Source: Candidatus Methanoperedentaceae archaeon (GTDB lineage Archaea; Halobacteriota; Methanosarcinia; Methanosarcinales; Methanoperedenaceae). Taken from it: a stretch of DNA of 6,540 nucleotides. The notes beneath the pieces are model-generated. The model saw only the letters and a list, made by a program, of their open reading frames with translations. It searched no databases and was not told the origin of the DNA. The position numbers and the translations under genes are program-made. This document shows positions 5,185 through 6,540 of the stretch, piece by piece. The number at the start of each line of letters is the position of its first letter. Positions within the stretch are counted from its first letter, which is position 1. The DNA lies in contig JACUTP010000103.1 of NCBI GenBank assembly GCA_014859785.1, positions 1 through 6,540 of the forward strand, read 5' to 3'.

Positions 5185-6540
5185 ATGACGTTACAACAGA
5201 GGGCAGGGCAGTGTGCCGCACATATAAGGAAACATTCGTCTGCACTTGTTGTTTCACACATCGATGCTGACGGCTTGACATCAGCCGCCATTATGGCAAA
5301 AGCGCTTGAGAGAGCAGGCATCGAATACAGTACAAGTTTCGTGAAACAGCTTGATGCACAGACACTTACGGATACGGCAGACCGCAATCCTGAGCTTGTG
5401 ATTTTCACGGATGTGGGTAGCGGGATGCTTGATGCCATAAATTCGTTAAAAATTAATGCAGTGGTATCCGACCACCACCAGCCGCAGGGTGAATATGGAT
5501 ATCATATCAATCCCCATCTTTTCGGGATTAACGGCGGAAGTGATATCAGCGGCTCAGGGGTAACGTACCTGCTCTCCTGCGCACTCGGGAACAATACTGA
5601 CCTTGCAGCACTTGCAATCGTGGGTGCTGTCGGGGACTTACAGCATGTGAAAAACGGGCAGCTTGTCGGTGTAAACAGGAGGATCCTTGAGGATGGTGTC
5701 AAAAACGGCATACTGCATCACGGGAAAGACCTCATGCTGTTCGGTAAGCAAACACGCCCGGTTTTCAAGCTGCTTCAGTATTCCTCTGACCCGTATATCC
5801 CTGGAATAACAGGCAGCGAGGATGCAAGTATTGAATTCTTGAAGAAAATAGGCATACGCCAGCAGGGTGAGAAATGGAGGCGATGGATTGACCTTGAACC
5901 GGGGGAAAAACAGGCTGTAGTTTCGTCTCTCATACAGTTCTGCCTTTCGTCCGGGATGCCGGCTTTTAAGATACAGAGGCTTGTGGGCGAAGTGTATATC
6001 CTGTTAAACGAGCGCGAAGGCACGGAAGTCAGGGATGCGTCCGAGTACTCAACCCTGCTTAATGCCACAGCCCGCTATGACCATGCAGATATCGGGTTTG
6101 CCGTATGCATGGGCGACCGTGATAAAAGATTCAGTAACGCGATTACCCTTCTTAACGAGCACAGGAAAAACCTTGTTGAGGGGTTAAATTTTGTAAAAGA
6201 GAAAGGAATAACAGAGCTTGAAAACCTTCAGTACTTTGATTCTGGGAATAAAATAAGGGAAACTATCGTTGGTATTATTGCAGGCATGAGCACGTCATTT
6301 GTGAAAAACAGGAACCTTCCGGTTATCGCATTTGCGGATTCAGAAGGCGGCTTAAAAGTCTCATCACGCGGGAATTATGACCTTGTAAGGAAAGGATTGA
6401 ATCTCGGAAAAGCCATGGGTCAGGCAGCAGCACAGGTCGGCGGGACAGGGGGCGGGCATGATGTTGCAGCAGGTGCTTTTATACCAGGGCAATCAAAGGA
6501 TGAGTTCCTCAGGATACTTGACGCAAGGATAGGGGGGCAG
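5185..6540 (+). CDS. Archaeal RecJ/GAN-like DHH-DHHA1 phosphoesterase (3' end beyond window)
   Basis: The frame is open from ATG 5185 to the window edge, 452 codons without a stop, so the C-terminus is cut. The N-terminal DHH domain (about 16-155) has all four metal-binding motifs: HIDADG (25-30), D76 in FTDVGSG, DHH at 96-98 in SDHHQPQG, and D151 in GAVGD. This argues for an active Mn2+-dependent enzyme rather than a degenerate Cdc45-like one. The C-terminal DHHA1 domain ends with the substrate-binding GGGHD motif (422-426). Only a short tail is likely missing. Euryarchaeal relatives are usually annotated as RecJ-like single-strand DNA exonucleases; one group (GAN) binds GINS in the replicative helicase complex, others degrade RNA or short oligonucleotides. 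Which group this belongs to cannot be decided from sequence inspection alone. Its own promoter lies upstream and it is probably independent of the cytochrome operon. Confidence 0.92.
   Translation, partial: MTLQQRAGQCAAHIRKHSSALVVSHIDADGLTSAAIMAKALERAGIEYSTSFVKQLDAQTLTDTADRNPELVIFTDVGSGMLDAINSLKINAVVSDHHQPQGEYGYHINPHLFGINGGSDISGSGVTYLLSCALGNNTDLAALAIVGAVGDLQHVKNGQLVGVNRRILEDGVKNGILHHGKDLMLFGKQTRPVFKLLQYSSDPYIPGITGSEDASIEFLKKIGIRQQGEKWRRWIDLEPGEKQAVVSSLIQFCLSSGMPAFKIQRLVGEVYILLNEREGTEVRDASEYSTLLNATARYDHADIGFAVCMGDRDKRFSNAITLLNEHRKNLVEGLNFVKEKGITELENLQYFDSGNKIRETIVGIIAGMSTSFVKNRNLPVIAFADSEGGLKVSSRGNYDLVRKGLNLGKAMGQAAAQVGGTGGGHDVAAGAFIPGQSKDEFLRILDARIGGQ

Overview
The window reads as chromosomal DNA of a euryarchaeon. 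The right-hand gene is an archaeal RecJ/GAN-type DHH nuclease with a TATA-like box about 28 bases before its ATG and no clear Shine-Dalgarno, as in a leaderless archaeal gene. The citrate synthase has an archaeal-style N-terminus. A membrane-anchored c-type cytochrome together with oxidative citrate-cycle enzymes points to a respiring or electron-exporting lineage. Methanosarcinales, and Methanoperedenaceae (ANME-2d) in particular, are my best guess, with Archaeoglobales-like lineages also possible. This is inference from gene content, not from a database search.

Layout. (1) Positions 6-2774, plus strand: a full-length AcnA/IRP-type aconitase. (2) Positions 2775-2923: a convergent intergenic gap with an oligo-T tract, a small hairpin and an unexplained perfect Shine-Dalgarno over the aconitase stop codon. 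(3) Positions 2924-4102, minus strand: citrate synthase with all three catalytic residues. (4) Positions 4103-4380: a divergent intergenic region with candidate promoters for both sides and a notable 13-bp inverted repeat. (5) Positions 4381-4620 and 4617-5129, plus strand: a two-gene operon with a 4-base overlap, encoding a 79-residue single-pass SHOCT protein and a monoheme membrane-anchored cytochrome c. (6) Positions 5185-6540, plus strand: the DHH/DHHA1 nuclease, which runs off the right edge after 452 codons.

How they fit together. Citrate synthase and aconitase catalyse consecutive steps from oxaloacetate plus acetyl-CoA to isocitrate, which in methanogen relatives feeds 2-oxoglutarate and glutamate synthesis. 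They are encoded tail to tail rather than as an operon. The SHOCT/cytochrome pair is a separate small membrane unit, probably linked to extracytoplasmic electron transfer and possibly to copper, given its methionine-rich segments. The nuclease is an informational gene with its own promoter. No tRNA, rRNA, CRISPR array, insertion sequence or phage gene was found. Most of the window is ordinary; the least explained parts are the 4103-4380 intergenic region and the SHOCT/cytochrome cassette.
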